Below are positions 63,997 to 64,000 of a stretch of 64,000 nt of DNA, one piece after another. The notes under the pieces are model-generated. The model ran no database searches, was not told the origin of the DNA, and was given only the letters and a program-made list of their open reading frames with translations. Source of the DNA: Ochotona curzoniae (taxonomy: Eukaryota > Chordata > Mammalia > Lagomorpha > Ochotonidae); the NCBI RefSeq assembly GCF_017591425.1, contig NW_024465746.1:868001-932000 (forward strand), read 5' to 3'. Position 1 is the first letter of the stretch; the number at the start of each line of letters is the position of its first letter. The position numbers were made by a program, and so were the translations under genes.

Positions 63997-64000
63997 GTAA

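Overview
The window is mammalian genomic DNA carrying the middle and 3' part of one large multi-exon gene on the + strand, PIEZO2, which encodes the mechanically gated cation channel of touch and proprioceptive neurons. I located 25 coding exons between 1147 and 63996. Each is flanked by AG and GT, and together they join into one open frame of 4131 nt (1377 codons). The window opens inside an intron and closes four bases after the last exon, so the promoter, the N-terminal blade, the cap, the pore helices and the C-terminal domain are all outside it. No other protein-coding gene and no RNA gene was found.

The organism is most likely a lagomorph (rabbit, hare or pika). The introns hold about two dozen copies of the tRNA-derived CSINE family, on both strands and of several ages, with the characteristic CT-rich tail and AATAAATAAA end. 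One full-length, little-decayed copy is at 34350-34671. I lean slightly to pika but cannot decide.

Layout. 1-10.2 kb: exons 1-6 (blade membrane units before the beam). 14.5-19.3 kb: exons 7-8 (the long charged beam helix). 20.3-35.8 kb: exons 9-13 (short, charged cytosolic linker exons, including cassette exon 11). 39.2-47.5 kb: exons 14-17 (one membrane segment, then the long cytosolic Ser-rich and acidic region, including cassette exon 16). 48.4-51.2 kb: exons 18-19 (membrane segments). 54.4-55.9 kb: exons 20-21 (cytosolic Ser/basic linker). 56.9-64.0 kb: exons 22-25 (last four-helix unit and the anchor).

The introns also hold L1 3'-end fragments (one with a twin-priming inversion), MIR, a MER2/Tigger-like element, a palindromic mariner-like MITE, four minisatellites and a 24-bp perfect palindrome. 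The most interesting items are: five UGCAUG hexamers around cassette exon 16, which has a poor 5' splice site; a 36-codon almost purely acidic tract in exon 17; and a 12-copy minisatellite built from the 5' head of a CSINE that runs into the body of the same SINE. I found no unknown multi-gene system; this is one well-known gene with lineage-specific detail.
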